The notes: generated by a model from the sequence alone, not told the origin. Positions 15,255 through 23,200 are shown, counted from the stretch's first letter. The stretch: 28,215 nucleotides of DNA from Candidatus Kaiserbacteria bacterium (GCA_007117575.1 SKGH01000055.1:1-28215); one strand, 5' to 3'. Translations and numbers: made by a program.

Positions 15255-15689
15255 ATGCTGTTTCCTAAAAAAGTAAAACATCGCAAGTGGCAAGTGATGC
15301 GAAAAAGTCCTGAAAAGTTACTGTCAGCAGATAGTCGAGGGGTGACCGTGGCTTTTGGGTCTTATGGACTAAAAGCCGTAACTCAAGGACGTGTACGTTC
15401 TAACCAAATCGAGGCGGCTAGGAGGGTTATTTCTCGCACTCTTGGTAAAACTGGAAAAATTTGGATACGTATCTTTCCCGACAGGCCTGTTACCAAGAAA
15501 GCAGCTGAAACGCCTATGGGTAAAGGAAAGGGTGATCCTGACTACTTCATGTTTGAAGTTCATCCGGGTAGGATACTGTTTGAGGTTGATGGGGTTTCAG
15601 AGTCAGTTGCCAGAGAGGCCTTTCGTAAGGCAAACGCGAAACTACCTTTGACTGCTAAGTTCGTTTTACGTGAAGAGACTAGAGTATAA
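15255..15689 (+). CDS. rplP: Ribosomal protein uL16
   Basis: This 144-residue 50S protein organises the A-site tRNA pocket. The family blocks GLKAVTQGRVRSNQIEAARR and MGKGKGDPDYF are present, followed by PGRILFEVDGV. The residue before MGKGKG is Pro; in E. coli this is Arg81, which is hydroxylated. It starts 19 bases after rpsC and is followed by rpmC after 18 bases. Confidence 0.97.
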   Translation: MLFPKKVKHRKWQVMRKSPEKLLSADSRGVTVAFGSYGLKAVTQGRVRSNQIEAARRVISRTLGKTGKIWIRIFPDRPVTKKAAETPMGKGKGDPDYFMFEVHPGRILFEVDGVSESVAREAFRKANAKLPLTAKFVLREETRV

Positions 15690-15707
15690 GATTGTTATTA
15701 TTTGTCT

Positions 15708-15908
15708 ATGAGTTATAAAGAGATCAAAAAAAAGTCAGACAGTGAATTAGTTGATTATGTCAATCAACAGCGTGAAATTATTAGAAATTTTCGATTTAAC
15801 ACTTCAGGCTCGGCAAATCGTGATGTGAGTTCTTTCCACTCAGCTAAGAAAGAGGTGGCTAGGGCGTTGACTGAAATAAATTCTCGTTCTCGCGCGAACA
15901 AGGTTTGA
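15708..15908 (+). CDS. rpmC: Ribosomal protein uL29
   Basis: This 66-residue helical protein sits at the tunnel exit next to uL23. It begins MSYKEIKKKSDSELVDYVN and includes the conserved NFRFN and the C-terminal KKEVARALTEIN segment. I take the ATG at 15708 instead of an in-frame TTG two codons earlier. The classical order rplP-rpmC-rpsQ is kept. Confidence 0.93.
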   Translation: MSYKEIKKKSDSELVDYVNQQREIIRNFRFNTSGSANRDVSSFHSAKKEVARALTEINSRSRANKV

Positions 15909-15931
15909 TCATAATTTATTAATGAATTTGT

Positions 15932-16204
15932 ATGAATACATCAAAACAAGAAAATCTAGTGCAAAATAAAGGACGTGTTTTGTCTGGTACGGTTGTATCT
16001 AGTAAGATGAAAGACACTTGCACTGTTAAAGTGGAACGCTTTGTTAAGCATCCTAAATATAAAAAATACGTTCGTCATACAAAAAAGTATTTGGTTCACG
16101 ATGAAGGCAATACCGTAGCTGTAGGTAGTAAGGTGCAAATTGCTGAGTCTAGGCCAATATCAAAACGTAAATCTTTTAAAATAATAAAAGTTACCAATAT
16201 CTAA
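15932..16204 (+). CDS. rpsQ: Ribosomal protein uS17
   Basis: This 90-residue OB-fold 16S rRNA-binding protein carries the family features GTVVSSKMKDTCTVKVERF, HPKYKKYVRHTKKYLVHDE and the C-terminal ESRPISKRKSFKI. The first twelve or so residues are a polar extension. It starts 23 bases after rpmC with an AT-rich leader. Confidence 0.95.
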   Translation: MNTSKQENLVQNKGRVLSGTVVSSKMKDTCTVKVERFVKHPKYKKYVRHTKKYLVHDEGNTVAVGSKVQIAESRPISKRKSFKIIKVTNI

Positions 16205-16216
16205 TAACAAAATATC

Positions 16217-16588
16217 ATGATACAACCTGAGTCTATAGTAAAAATAACAGACAATTCCGGCGGAAAAATCGGGCGTGTATTTAAAGTGCTTGGTGGATCT
16301 AAAAAGCGATACGCAGGGTTAGGTGAGTTGGTAATTTTGTCTGTTCAATCTGCAGAACCACGCAAACCGATAAAGAAAAAAGACGTAGTGTGTGGTGTTG
16401 TCGTTCGCCAGAAAAAGCCGTTTCGCAGGGTTGATGGTTCCTATATTTCTTTTGATGATAATGCCGTTGTTTTGGTTGATAAGGTAAAGAAAGAACCCAG
16501 AGCAAATAGGGTTTTTGGTCCCATACCCCGTGAGGTGTCAGAAGCCGGATTTCAAAAAATAGCATCATTGGCACCGGAAGTGGTGTAG
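16217..16588 (+). CDS. rplN: Ribosomal protein uL14
   Basis: This 123-residue 50S protein forms bridge B8 and is the docking site for the silencing factor RsfS. It begins MIQPESIVKITDNSGGKIG and has VVRQKKPFRRVDGSYISFDDNAVVL and RVFGPIPREV, all standard. Length is normal. Confidence 0.97.
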   Translation: MIQPESIVKITDNSGGKIGRVFKVLGGSKKRYAGLGELVILSVQSAEPRKPIKKKDVVCGVVVRQKKPFRRVDGSYISFDDNAVVLVDKVKKEPRANRVFGPIPREVSEAGFQKIASLAPEVV

Positions 16589-16617
16589 TGTTTGAGAGAA
16601 GTTAATGTATTTAATTT

Positions 16618-16932
16618 ATGAAGATCAAAAAAGGAGACAACGTAATAGTTATAGCGGGAAAAGACAAAGGTAAGACCGGTGCGGTTTTACGCACCTTTCC
16701 TAATGCGCAACAAGTCCTTGTTGATGGAATAAATAGAGTCACAAGGCATCAAAAAAACCGTCGTTCCCGTTCTCAAGGTCAGGTAATAGAAAAAAACATG
16801 CCCGTTCATGTTTCCAATGTCGCCTGTGTTCTTGATGGTAAACCGGTTAGAGTAGGTTATAAGATTGAGGACAGTAAAAAAGATAAAAAGAATAAAATAA
16901 GAATAGCACGTCCGTCTGGTAAAAATATATAA
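16618..16932 (+). CDS. rplX: Ribosomal protein uL24
   Basis: This 104-residue KOW-domain protein initiates 50S assembly. The KOW motif is MKIKKGDNVIVIAGKDKGKTG at the N terminus; GINRVTRHQK and VSNVACVLDGKPVRVGYK follow. The GGAGA inside the early coding region is part of the KKGDN codons, not a ribosome-binding site. The true leader is A/T-rich. Confidence 0.95.
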   Translation: MKIKKGDNVIVIAGKDKGKTGAVLRTFPNAQQVLVDGINRVTRHQKNRRSRSQGQVIEKNMPVHVSNVACVLDGKPVRVGYKIEDSKKDKKNKIRIARPSGKNI

Positions 16933-16943
16933 ATATAATTATT

Positions 16944-17489
16944 ATGAATACCGCCACTAAAAATACCAAAAATAAACAAAAAGAAGCCTTCAGTCAGCTG
17001 AAGAGTAAGTTTGGTTATAAAAATGTAATGCAGACACCTAATGTAGTGAAGGTTGTAATTTCTACCGGCGTGGGCAAAATAGATGATAAGCAGAAGCGTG
17101 AGCTAATTCAGGATCGTTTGGCCAAAATTACCGGTCAAAAGGTTGCTCCTCGTCAAGCTAAAAAATCAATAGCTTCATTTAAGTTAAGGGCTGGCGATGT
17201 GATAGGCTATCAAGTAACTTTGCGAGGTGAGAGGATGTGGACTTTCTTAGATAAACTGATTCATATTGCCCTGCCACAGACTAGGGATTTTCAAGGGTTA
17301 AACAAATCGGCCATTGATGAATTGGGAAATATTACCTTAGGAATTCGTGAACACACTATTTTTCCTGAAACTACTGATGAAGAGTTAAGAGATGTTTTTG
17401 GTCTTTCTATCAGCATCGTTACCACGGCTACCACTAAAGTGGAAGCAGAATCTTTATTACGTCATCTGGGTCTACCGTTAAAAAATTAA
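16944..17489 (+). CDS. rplE: Ribosomal protein uL5
   Basis: This 181-residue protein binds 5S rRNA in the central protuberance and contacts P-site tRNA. The blocks VVKVVISTGVGK, GQKVAPRQAKKSIASFKLR, GDVIGYQVTLRG and LGIREHTIFPE are diagnostic. It is the last gene of the second ribosomal block. A 16-base palindrome, AAAAAATTAATTTTTT, overlaps its stop codon and may help end transcription. Confidence 0.96.
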   Translation: MNTATKNTKNKQKEAFSQLKSKFGYKNVMQTPNVVKVVISTGVGKIDDKQKRELIQDRLAKITGQKVAPRQAKKSIASFKLRAGDVIGYQVTLRGERMWTFLDKLIHIALPQTRDFQGLNKSAIDELGNITLGIREHTIFPETTDEELRDVFGLSISIVTTATTKVEAESLLRHLGLPLKN

Positions 17490-17871
17490 TTTTTTAGGTT
17501 TCCACAAAGGGTCAGACACTGACTTAATGAGTGGCACTCAAGGTGCTCACATAGGGTAATCTCTTTAAAAAGTTGTAAAGTATTGTGTTTTGCTCAAAAT
17601 TTGTTATTGTGCTCAGGTAGCGTTGTTTAAAGTGTTTGTATTCAAAAACCTACTTTAAGCAGAAGAGAAGACCACACTAACTATGTTTAGAATGTCAGTC
17701 GGATCAAGCTAAGGTAAGTCACGAATTCTCCGTGATACTACCTTGCAAATACGTTGCGTGCGTACTTTCGAGATATGAGCCGGTTTGGTAAACTTATTTG
17801 TTTGCCTTAAATGTTTTATATCTTGTTATTTAGTTTAGTATGTTTAAAGTTAAGTATTATTTCAATTACAC
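17490..17871 (+). other. Intergenic leader between rplE and rpsN
   Basis: In most bacteria rplE and rpsN are nearly adjacent; here there are 382 non-coding bases. They hold GTCAG/CTGAC (17511-17523), a promoter pair (17583-17610), the hairpin AAGGTA-GTCACG/CGTGAT-TACCTT (about 17712-17745), and GGTAAAC/GTTTGCC (about 17788-17808). The region is a candidate regulatory leader for the rpsN-secY block. Confidence 0.45.
17583..17610 (+). promoter_or_regulatory. Promoter of the rpsN-secY block
   Basis: TTGTGT and TATTGT are 16 bases apart, the same -35 hexamer and spacing as the candidate rplC promoter. The leader would be about 255 bases long. Confidence 0.4.
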
Positions 17872-18057
17872 ATGGCACGAAAATCAATAATAGCTCGAGC
17901 TAAGCGCGAACCGAAATACAAGTCCAGAGTGGTTCGTCGTTGCAGTTTATGTGGTAGAAAACATGGTTACTTAAGAGATTTCGGTCTGTGTCGTATTTGT
18001 TTTAGAGAGGCGGCTAACGAGGGTGTTTTACCAGGTATAAAAAAATCATCATGGTAA
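17872..18057 (+). CDS. rpsN: Ribosomal protein uS14, zinc-binding type
   Basis: This 61-residue short (type Z) uS14 belongs to the 30S head. Cys24, Cys27, Cys40 and Cys43 in CSLCGRK and CRICF form the zinc site. Retaining the zinc form avoids the longer zinc-free paralogue. Its last bases overlap the rpsH start (ATGGTAA), implying translational coupling. Confidence 0.96.
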   Translation: MARKSIIARAKREPKYKSRVVRRCSLCGRKHGYLRDFGLCRICFREAANEGVLPGIKKSSW

Positions 18058-18446
18058 GTGATTCTGTTGGAGATTTTATAATTCAGTTAAAAAACGCTGG
18101 AAATGCCAAAAAGCCACGCGTAAGTTTGCCTTATTCAAAATTGCGACACGCGATAGCTGACAAGTTGGTAGAAGCGGGGTACGTCGAAGATGTTCAACAA
18201 AATGGAAAATTATCTACTGCCACGCTTGAACTGTCAATCAAGTACCGTCAAGATGGTAAACCAGTGATAAATGGTGTAAAAAGACTGTCCAAGCCGGGTA
18301 GGCGACTCTACACCAAGTCATCTTCAATATATCAGGTAAAATACGGTCATGGTCATTTGTTGCTCTCAACACCAGCCGGAATTCTTACGGGTGAGGAGGC
18401 TAAAAAGCAGAATGTGGGTGGAGAGCAATTGTTTATAATTTGGTAA
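18051..18446 (+). CDS. rpsH: Ribosomal protein uS8
   Basis: This 131-residue protein binds helix 21 of 16S rRNA and, in E. coli, represses the spc operon. It has the N-terminal DSVGDFIIQLKNAGNAKK and the C-terminal RRLYTKSSSIYQVKYGHG and STPAGILTGEEAKKQNVGGE blocks. The start overlaps rpsN by seven bases, the only overlap in the ribosomal blocks. Confidence 0.96.
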   Translation: MVSDSVGDFIIQLKNAGNAKKPRVSLPYSKLRHAIADKLVEAGYVEDVQQNGKLSTATLELSIKYRQDGKPVINGVKRLSKPGRRLYTKSSSIYQVKYGHGHLLLSTPAGILTGEEAKKQNVGGEQLFIIW

Positions 18447-18456
18447 TATTCTGATT

Positions 18457-18990
18457 ATGAGTCGATTAGGAAAACAACCGATACTAATACCTAAGGCCGT
18501 TAAGGTTTCTTTTGGTGATGGATTACTCACGGTCGAAGGTCCGAAAGGAACTTTGTCGCAAGTGGTGCGTCCTGAGGTAGAGGTGTCCGTTAGTGAAACA
18601 GAAATTAATTTTTCACCGGTCAAAAATACGGTAAAAAGCAACGCTTTGTGGGGAACTTATGCTTCTTTGGCAGATAACTTGATTACAGGAGTGACAGAAG
18701 GGTTTTCTAAAGTGTTAGAAATAGAAGGAGTTGGCTATAGAGCTGAGGCTCAAGGTCAAAAATTGACCCTAAATGTCGGTTACTCACATCCGGTTGAGTT
18801 AGTTGTTCCTGAAGGCTTATCTGTGGCAGTTGAAAAAAATCAAATCACAGTAAGTGGAATTGATAAGCATCAAGTAGGACAGTTTGCCGCCAATATTCGC
18901 AAGGTGCGTAAGCCAGAGCCGTACAAGGGTAAGGGAATACGGTATAAGGGTGAGCATATAATACGTAAACAGGGTAAGAAAGCAGTCTAA
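18457..18990 (+). CDS. rplF: Ribosomal protein uL6
   Basis: This 177-residue protein lies near the GTPase-associated centre. Both duplicated domains are present: MSRLGKQPILIPKAVKV with VEGPKGTLSQ, then IEGVGYRAEAQGQKLTLNVGYSHPV and the C-terminal RKPEPYKGKGIRYKGEHI. Length is typical. It starts ten bases after rpsH. Confidence 0.97.
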   Translation: MSRLGKQPILIPKAVKVSFGDGLLTVEGPKGTLSQVVRPEVEVSVSETEINFSPVKNTVKSNALWGTYASLADNLITGVTEGFSKVLEIEGVGYRAEAQGQKLTLNVGYSHPVELVVPEGLSVAVEKNQITVSGIDKHQVGQFAANIRKVRKPEPYKGKGIRYKGEHIIRKQGKKAV

Positions 18991-19020
18991 GTAAGTTTGC
19001 TATAGCTTCAATAAATAAAT

Positions 19021-19383
19021 ATGAAAAAGACATTAGAAAAAACACAAAAACGTCAGCGTAGGCATGCTAGAGTACGTGCTAAGGTGAGTGGTACAAAAAG
19101 CAAGCCACGTTTATCGGTCTTTCGAAGCAACAGAGCTGTATATGCTCAACTTATTGATGATGTTAGTCATACAACCATAGCTAGCGCTGATTCACGTACC
19201 TTGGTTGACGACGCGAACGCTTTTAATAGTTTGGTTAAAGCTCGTTCTGTAGGGGAAAAAATTGCTGAAATGGCTAAGTCTCAAAATATTAAAACTGCCG
19301 TTTTTGATCGAGGAGGTTTTGCCTATATCGGGGCGGTAAAAGAAGTTGCAGAGGGGGCACGTCAAGCAGGATTAAATATATAG
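19021..19383 (+). CDS. rplR: Ribosomal protein uL18
   Basis: This 120-residue 5S rRNA-binding protein of the central protuberance contains QRRHARVRAKVSGTKSKPRLSVFRSNRAVYAQLIDD (family block, positions about 11-46) and the C-terminal FDRGGFAYIGAVKEVAEGARQAGL. Length is normal. The leader is ATAAATAAAT with T before the ATG. Confidence 0.96.
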   Translation: MKKTLEKTQKRQRRHARVRAKVSGTKSKPRLSVFRSNRAVYAQLIDDVSHTTIASADSRTLVDDANAFNSLVKARSVGEKIAEMAKSQNIKTAVFDRGGFAYIGAVKEVAEGARQAGLNI

Positions 19384-19410
19384 TTGTAGTGTAAATTATA
19401 AATATTTTAT

Positions 19411-20019
19411 ATGACCAGTACTGAAGAAAAAAACAATAACAATACCCAAGTAAGTGTTAATGAAGCTGAAAAGGTGGAAACAAATAATACTGAAGGACGT
19501 CCGGCACGCACGAATCGTAAAAATGATTTTGGTGAACGCCGTGGTCAACGTAGACAACGTAGAGGTGGTCGTCGAGAAGAAAAAGTCCGGCAAGAATTTG
19601 ATCAAAAAATAATCAGTATAAGACGAGTAACCAGAGTTATGGCCGGGGGTAGGAGGTTTTCTTTTTCAGTAGCTATGGTGATTGGTGACAAAAAAGGGAG
19701 AGTGGGAGTCGGTATAGGTAAGGCAGGTGATACACAGCTAGCGATAGAAAAAGCGGTTCGTGACGCCAAAAAAAATATGATAAAAGTATCTATGGACAAA
19801 GAACAGCGCATTGCGCATGATGTTCATACAAAGTATGCCTCTAGTGAAGTAATGATTATGCCGGCACCGGGGCGTGGTTTGGTTGCGGGTTCATCAGTAC
19901 GTACGGTTCTAGAGTTGGCAGGTATAAAAGATGTAACAGCCAAGCTTCTTTCCCGATCTAAGAATAATCTAAATAACGCACGGGCAACAGTGCAAGCATT
20001 AACAAACTTAAAGGCTTAA
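19411..20019 (+). CDS. rpsE: Ribosomal protein uS5 with long N-terminal extension
   Basis: This 202-residue protein is involved in decoding fidelity and mRNA entry. The conserved core starts near residue 57 with EFDQKIISIRRVTRVMAGGRRF and runs to GRGLVAGSSVRTVLELAGIKDVTAKLLSRSKN. The first 55 residues are low-complexity: an acidic and Asn-rich part, then an Arg/Gly-rich part (RRGQRRQRRGGRREEK). Such RG-rich tails commonly bind RNA. It is followed directly by rplO, with rpmD (L30) missing. Confidence 0.96.
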   Translation: MTSTEEKNNNNTQVSVNEAEKVETNNTEGRPARTNRKNDFGERRGQRRQRRGGRREEKVRQEFDQKIISIRRVTRVMAGGRRFSFSVAMVIGDKKGRVGVGIGKAGDTQLAIEKAVRDAKKNMIKVSMDKEQRIAHDVHTKYASSEVMIMPAPGRGLVAGSSVRTVLELAGIKDVTAKLLSRSKNNLNNARATVQALTNLKA

Positions 20020-20042
20020 TAGGCTAAATATATTTATCGCTT

Positions 20043-20495
20043 ATGCAACTACATGAACTAAAACCAAGTAGACCAAGACAAACAGCCAAACGTATAGGTC
20101 GTGGTGGTAAACGAGGCAAAACGTCGGGTCGTGGTCATAAAGGGCAGAAAGCTCGTGCCGGAAACGCCAGTACACGTCCTGAAATAAGGGATATGATCAA
20201 AAAGTTACCAAAGTTGCGTGGACATGGTGTAAATCGATCTAGCGCCGTCAATTCAGAGCGTGTCTTACCTCTTGTTGTAAATGTTGGTTCCATAGATAAA
20301 GCTTTCAGTTCCGGTGATACAGTTGATCCGGTATCTATAGTTAAGTCCGGCTTGGTTTCCGCCAAGAATACCAAAAGACCGATTATTAAAATTTTGGCAA
20401 ATGGTAGTATATCTAAACCATTAACCGTAAGCGGTTGTTTATTATCAGGTTCAGCTAAAGAGAAAATAGAAAAGGCGGGAGGTAAGGTTGTTTAA
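20043..20495 (+). CDS. rplO: Ribosomal protein uL15
   Basis: This 150-residue 50S assembly protein begins MQLHELKPSRPRQTAKRIGRG and has the glycine-rich GKRGKTSGRGHKGQKARAG segment, then HGVNRSSAVNSERVLPLVVN. It starts only 23 bases after rpsE, so rpmD is absent and not merely missed. It is followed by secY after 20 bases. Confidence 0.96.
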   Translation: MQLHELKPSRPRQTAKRIGRGGKRGKTSGRGHKGQKARAGNASTRPEIRDMIKKLPKLRGHGVNRSSAVNSERVLPLVVNVGSIDKAFSSGDTVDPVSIVKSGLVSAKNTKRPIIKILANGSISKPLTVSGCLLSGSAKEKIEKAGGKVV

Positions 20496-20515
20496 ATAAG
20501 TATTTTATTGTCAAT

Positions 20516-21790
20516 ATGCAAAGCTTCATTCGTAAACTTAAGATAATGGTCACTGACCGATCTATCCGTAATAGAGTTTTGTTTGTTTTAGCTGCATTGA
20601 TGATATTTCGAGCCTTAGCAGCTGTGCCAATACCCGGTGTTGATCAGAACGTATTGGCGCAGTTTTTTGACGATAACCAGTTTCTTGGTTTGTTAAATAT
20701 TTTTTCCGGTGGAGGTTTAGCCAATCTTTCAATAGTGATGCTTGGTGTCGGTCCCTATATTACCGCTTCTATTATCATGCAACTAATGACTGTAATGTCT
20801 CCCGCGTTGAAAGCTATGCATTCTGAGGAAGGTGAGGCAGGTAGAGCGAAGTTTATGCAGTATGGACGTTTATTGACCTTGCCTTTGGCAGTTTTGCAAG
20901 GTTTTGGCTTTTTAAAGCTGTTGGAAAGTCAAAATGTAATAGTTGGTTTGTCTCCATTTGATTTTGCGGTAAATGTCATACTTATAGTGGCGGGCTCCAT
21001 GCTTTTGATGTGGGTCGGTGAATTGGTTACTGAGTTCGGTATAGGTAATGGAGTTTCTATAATCATATTTGCCGGCATAGTCGCCGGTCTACCACAGACA
21101 GCCGGTCAGTTAGCTTTCGCTTTTTCAGATCCGTCTCAACTTCCAATGTACATAGGCTTTATTTTCTTGGCTTTGGCGGTTATTTATGCTGTTGTAGTGA
21201 TGACGGAAGCAGAAAGGCCGGTGCCGATAACTTATGCCAAACAAAGTCGTGGCACTAAAACTTATGGTGGAAGTCAGTCATACTTACCTTTGCGCTTAAA
21301 TCAAGCGGGTGTTATTCCGATAATCTTCGCTCTTTCAATTCTACTGTTCCCACAAATGGTTTTGAATATTCTGTCAGCCTTTGATCTACCTTGGGTGCCG
21401 GCAGCTCTTGAGGTGGTAAACAATTTAGAAGCAAATAGGATTATATACGGTGCCGTCTATTTTGCCTTGGTTTTTGTCTTCACTTTTTTCTACACAGCAG
21501 TGACTTTCGACCCGGATCAGATTGCGAAAAACTTGCAACGCAATGGTGCTTTTATACCAGGCATAAGACCGGGCGGTCATACGTCTGAATATTTAGGAAA
21601 CTTGATAACTCGTCTGACATTTGTTGGGGCATCTTTCTTGGCTTTGGTGGCCATACTTCCAATTGGTATGCAGGCAGCTACCGGTATTATGGCTTTGACA
21701 ATTGGCGGAACCGCCCTGATCATTGTAGTGACAGTGGTTTTGGATCTTATTCGTCGAATAGACGCTCAGGTATCAATGCGGGAATACTGA
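20516..21790 (+). CDS. secY: Protein translocase subunit SecY
   Basis: This 424-residue channel subunit of the Sec translocon has ten transmembrane segments. The plug and TM2 region reads FSGGGLANLSIVMLGVGPYITASI; later blocks include GIGNGVSIIIFAGIVAGLP, AERPVPITYAKQSRG, LPLRLNQAGVIPIIFA and FIPGIRPGGHTSEYL. Length is on the short side but complete. It ends the third ribosomal block; adk and map, which often follow, are displaced downstream by the cmk-like and gmk genes. Confidence 0.97.
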   Translation: MQSFIRKLKIMVTDRSIRNRVLFVLAALMIFRALAAVPIPGVDQNVLAQFFDDNQFLGLLNIFSGGGLANLSIVMLGVGPYITASIIMQLMTVMSPALKAMHSEEGEAGRAKFMQYGRLLTLPLAVLQGFGFLKLLESQNVIVGLSPFDFAVNVILIVAGSMLLMWVGELVTEFGIGNGVSIIIFAGIVAGLPQTAGQLAFAFSDPSQLPMYIGFIFLALAVIYAVVVMTEAERPVPITYAKQSRGTKTYGGSQSYLPLRLNQAGVIPIIFALSILLFPQMVLNILSAFDLPWVPAALEVVNNLEANRIIYGAVYFALVFVFTFFYTAVTFDPDQIAKNLQRNGAFIPGIRPGGHTSEYLGNLITRLTFVGASFLALVAILPIGMQAATGIMALTIGGTALIIVVTVVLDLIRRIDAQVSMREY

Positions 21791-21834
21791 TGATAATGTC
21801 TTTCGGGTAGCTTTATTCCAGTTAACCGGAAAAC

Positions 21835-22458
21835 TTATTTGCTAAAAGAGTAACCAAGTGGCACTTCACTAACTACTCGATTCCAAGTTTCTTGGTTTAG
21901 CCACTTATTGTAAAAATCATAAATAGTGAGAGCTACCGTTTGGGGGCTGTGTCGGGATGTATTTATAACCAGATCAAAAGTTGATGTGTTATAAGGGTTA
22001 ATACCGTAAAGATCGCTAAAACGTTTTCTTTCATTGGCCAATCTGGTTTCTACCATTACCCTTACTCCCGATATGGATTCACCTTTTTCTATATCGCTAC
22101 GATTAGAATTTTTTAACATGTCTCTATATATGCGCGCTGTAGCCACTGCCAAATCCAATTCTAAGTAAACTTTAAATGACTCAGGTATCCAGTAGAAGCC
22201 AAGTCGGGAATCTATCACAATGTCATTTTCATTACGGAGTAGGCGTAGTTCCTCATCTATTTCATGATCTATGGCAGGGTCTTTTCCGGCTTGGTTATTG
22301 AAATCAGCTAAGGTAATGTTGTGTTTACGAACAATGTTGCGAACAAAATCTCCGGAGGAGTAGCGCTTGTAGCCTAGGAGGTTTGCTACTCGGTTGGCAG
22401 TAGAAGATTTTCCGCTTCCAGGTTTACCAGATATGGTTATGATGTGTTTACGAGACAT
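21835..22458 (-). CDS. Cytidylate kinase, archaeal type
   Basis: This 207-residue P-loop kinase has the Walker A motif GKPGSGKS (11-18). The segments YSSGDFVRNIVRKHNITLADFNNQAGKDPAIDHEID (about residues 33-68) and VIDSRLGFYWIP (81-92) match the archaeal-type cytidylate kinase pattern (short NMP-binding domain) more than bacterial Cmk. It probably phosphorylates CMP/dCMP; other NMPs are possible. It is transcribed away from gmk and converges on secY. A perfect 13-base inverted repeat sits in the divergent space. Confidence 0.75.
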   Translation of the reverse strand: MSRKHIITISGKPGSGKSSTANRVANLLGYKRYSSGDFVRNIVRKHNITLADFNNQAGKDPAIDHEIDEELRLLRNENDIVIDSRLGFYWIPESFKVYLELDLAVATARIYRDMLKNSNRSDIEKGESISGVRVMVETRLANERKRFSDLYGINPYNTSTFDLVINTSRHSPQTVALTIYDFYNKWLNQETWNRVVSEVPLGYSFSK

Positions 22459-22508
22459 AGTACCAGTGTTATGTATTTATCTTTCAGTTCTTTAGTAAAA
22501 AACGTGAT

Positions 22509-22538
22509 TTATGTTATGCTACCAATAGCATAACATAA
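22509..22538. promoter_or_regulatory. Perfect 13-base inverted repeat between divergent kinases
   Basis: TTATGTTATGCTA, four bases (CCAA), TAGCATAACATAA: the arms match perfectly. It lies midway in the 133-base gap between the divergent cmk-like and gmk genes. It is not followed by a T-run on the plus strand, so a dimeric regulator site is more likely than a terminator. Confidence 0.6.
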
Positions 22539-22591
22539 CTTAACATAGTAAAGTTGCAAAAAATGCTAAAGTTGTTAACCTTATTTGGTTT

Positions 22592-23200
22592 ATGTCCAAT
22601 GAAAATAACAAAGGCCATTTGATTCTGGTAATGGCTCCCTCTGGAAGTGGCAAAAGAGTATTGGTGCAAGAGGTGCGAGATAAGTTCCCTCAGATCAGCT
22701 ATCTGGTTTCGTGTACTACCCGCACACCCAGACCTCGTGAAGTAGATAGCGTAGATTATCATTTTCTTTCGGAGTCAGAATTTGATAAAAAAATAGCTGA
22801 TGGAGAATTTATGGAATGGGTATCTTTTGGTGGAAATAAGTATGGCACCTTGCGCTCTTCTTTATTGGATCCGATGAGTCAGGGTAAAATCGTGCTGAAT
22901 GAAGTAGACGTCAGAGGAGTAGAATCGTGTTTGGATTTGATTCCTCGTACACAAGCGACTGTTATTTACATAGACGCAGGAGGTTGGGAGACTTTAAGAG
23001 CTCGTGCTATTTCTAGGGCTCCTATTGATGAAGCTGAGTTGCAACAGCGTTATCAGCGTTACCTTGTAGAGCGTGAGGCTAAAAACATAGCCGACGCGGT
23101 AATCGACAATAGGGATGGTCATTTGCAAGAAGCTAAAAATGAAATAGTGAAAATTGTACAGAGCATTACTGAAAGACTTGAGTCTGAGGGAAAAGGTTAA
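22592..23200 (+). CDS. gmk: Guanylate kinase with variant P-loop
   Basis: This 202-residue enzyme of the GMP-to-GDP kinase family has SCTTRTPRPREVDSVDYHF (GMP-binding region, about 39-57), GEFMEWVSFGGNKYGT and VLNEVDVRG. The P-loop reads APSGSGKR (15-22), so Arg22 replaces the Ser/Thr that normally coordinates Mg2+. Everything else fits an active enzyme, so either activity is altered or the Mg2+ ligand is supplied differently. There is no ribosome-binding site; TTT precedes the ATG. Confidence 0.88.
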   Translation: MSNENNKGHLILVMAPSGSGKRVLVQEVRDKFPQISYLVSCTTRTPRPREVDSVDYHFLSESEFDKKIADGEFMEWVSFGGNKYGTLRSSLLDPMSQGKIVLNEVDVRGVESCLDLIPRTQATVIYIDAGGWETLRARAISRAPIDEAELQQRYQRYLVEREAKNIADAVIDNRDGHLQEAKNEIVKIVQSITERLESEGKG

